DNA of 14,125 bases from AWTP1-18 sp036518635 (GTDB lineage Bacteria > Pseudomonadota > Gammaproteobacteria > Burkholderiales > Rhodocyclaceae), in contig DATDMT010000211.1 of assembly GCA_036518635.1 (NCBI GenBank), positions 1-14,125 on the forward strand. The letters are read 5' to 3'. This document shows positions 13,724-14,125 of the stretch, one piece after another (positions within the stretch are counted from its first letter, which is position 1; each line of letters begins with the position of its first letter). The position numbers and the translations under genes were made by a program. The notes beneath the pieces are model-generated. The model was given only the letters and a program-made list of their open reading frames with translations, was not told the DNA's origin and searched no databases.

Positions 13724-14125
13724 TCAGACGCGTGCGACTTTCAAAAAGCTGCCCTCGACGGACAGCACCTTGACCCGTTCGCCGGCGGCGATGGTCTCAT
13801 CGGCGATGCAGGGCCAGACCTCGCTGCCAACGATGGGCTTCTGGAAACGTACCTCGCCCTTTTCGAAGGGGGCGACGGCCTTGGCCAGCCGACCGATCTC
13901 GCCGATTACGTCGGCATCGGCCATGCCGATCCGGGTCTTATGCTGATCGCGCTTGAAGACCTTGAACCAGAGGACGATCAGTGCCAGCGAGGCGATCAAC
14001 CAGAGGGACAGTTGGGCGGTGGTGCCCAGGGTGGGGATGATCGCCAGTGCCAGGCCCACCAGCAGCGCGCCGAGGCCGAACCACACCAGGACGAAGGCCG
14101 GCACTGCCAGCTCGGCCAGCATCAG
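13724..14125 (-). CDS. NfeD family protein (N terminus cut by window edge)
   Basis: At least 133 residues are visible. The frame remains open to the last base, so the true start is probably just outside the window; NfeD proteins usually have a few more residues before the E-L-A-V-P-A-F block. Two or three hydrophobic helices occupy the first 55 visible residues. A beta-rich OB-fold domain follows, with I-G-E-I-G and the G-S-E-V-W-P segment. NfeD partners SPFH proteins as a short membrane subunit, and here the gene directly precedes one. The stop overlaps the alternative upstream ATG of the SPFH gene and lies 14 bases before the preferred start. Confidence 0.88.
   Translation of the reverse strand: MMLAELAVPAFVLVWFGLGALLVGLALAIIPTLGTTAQLSLWLIASLALIVLWFKVFKRDQHKTRIGMADADVIGEIGRLAKAVAPFEKGEVRFQKPIVGSEVWPCIADETIAAGERVKVLSVEGSFLKVARV

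Noticed and set aside
12867..13946. A 359-codon open frame on the plus strand
   Set aside because: It is antisense to the clear SPFH and nfeD genes, and the translation is His/Asp/Gly-rich low-complexity with no family features.

Overview
The window reads as chromosomal DNA of a GC-rich betaproteobacterium, most likely from the Rhodocyclales (Dechloromonas/Azospira-like). This is inferred from protein character, the mltG-tmk-holB-tatD order, the divergent ygfZ/mltG pair and FNR-type regulation; no search was run. Most of it is dense housekeeping sequence with overlapping genes. The accessory-looking part is about 8.3-10.36 kb.

Layout. (1) 42-270: tRNA-Arg(TCT), tRNA-His(GTG) and a strong intrinsic terminator. 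(2) 379-2354, plus strand: a CheZ-like phosphatase with a histone-H1-like Lys/Ala/Pro tail, then tadA, then a gene fusing an L,D-transpeptidase (YkuD) domain to a GNAT acetyltransferase. (3) 2335-4136, minus strand: ygfZ followed by an NRDE/TANGO2 gene, convergent with and overlapping the fusion gene. (4) 4204-8300, plus strand: mltG, tmk, holB, tatD and a secreted ankyrin-repeat protein, tightly packed and probably one operon. The pilZ gene often found between holB and tatD is absent. (5) 8330-9547, minus strand: a CRP/FNR-family regulator with FNR-like DNA-contact residues and an unusual cysteine spacing, preceded by an unrecognised 99-residue protein with eight cysteines, four of them exactly six residues apart. 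(6) 9548-10356: mostly noncoding. It holds inverted repeats, a 47-nt long hairpin, an AT-rich palindrome, a cluster of three hairpins with perfect 7-bp stems, and a 58-residue two-helix membrane protein gene with an excellent ribosome binding site. (7) 10357-12333: acetoacetyl-CoA synthetase. (8) 12343-14125, minus strand: nfeD (cut by the window edge), an SPFH/band-7 gene, tRNA-Leu(TAA) and a DUF1178 gene. The tRNA lies 6 nt after one stop codon and 2 nt before the next start codon.

How the genes fit together. The mltG cluster combines cell-wall synthesis control (MltG), dTTP supply (Tmk), DNA replication (HolB) and a TatD nuclease. NfeD and the SPFH protein form a known membrane-scaffold pair. 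The FNR-like regulator and the Cys-rich protein suggest an oxygen- or redox-linked unit. The best candidates for undescribed biology are: the Cys-rich protein beside the FNR-like gene; the structured RNA/small membrane protein region at 9.55-10.17 kb; the H1-tailed CheZ; the transpeptidase-acetyltransferase fusion; and the tRNA-Leu/DUF1178 junction, where tRNA 3' processing should yield an almost leaderless mRNA.
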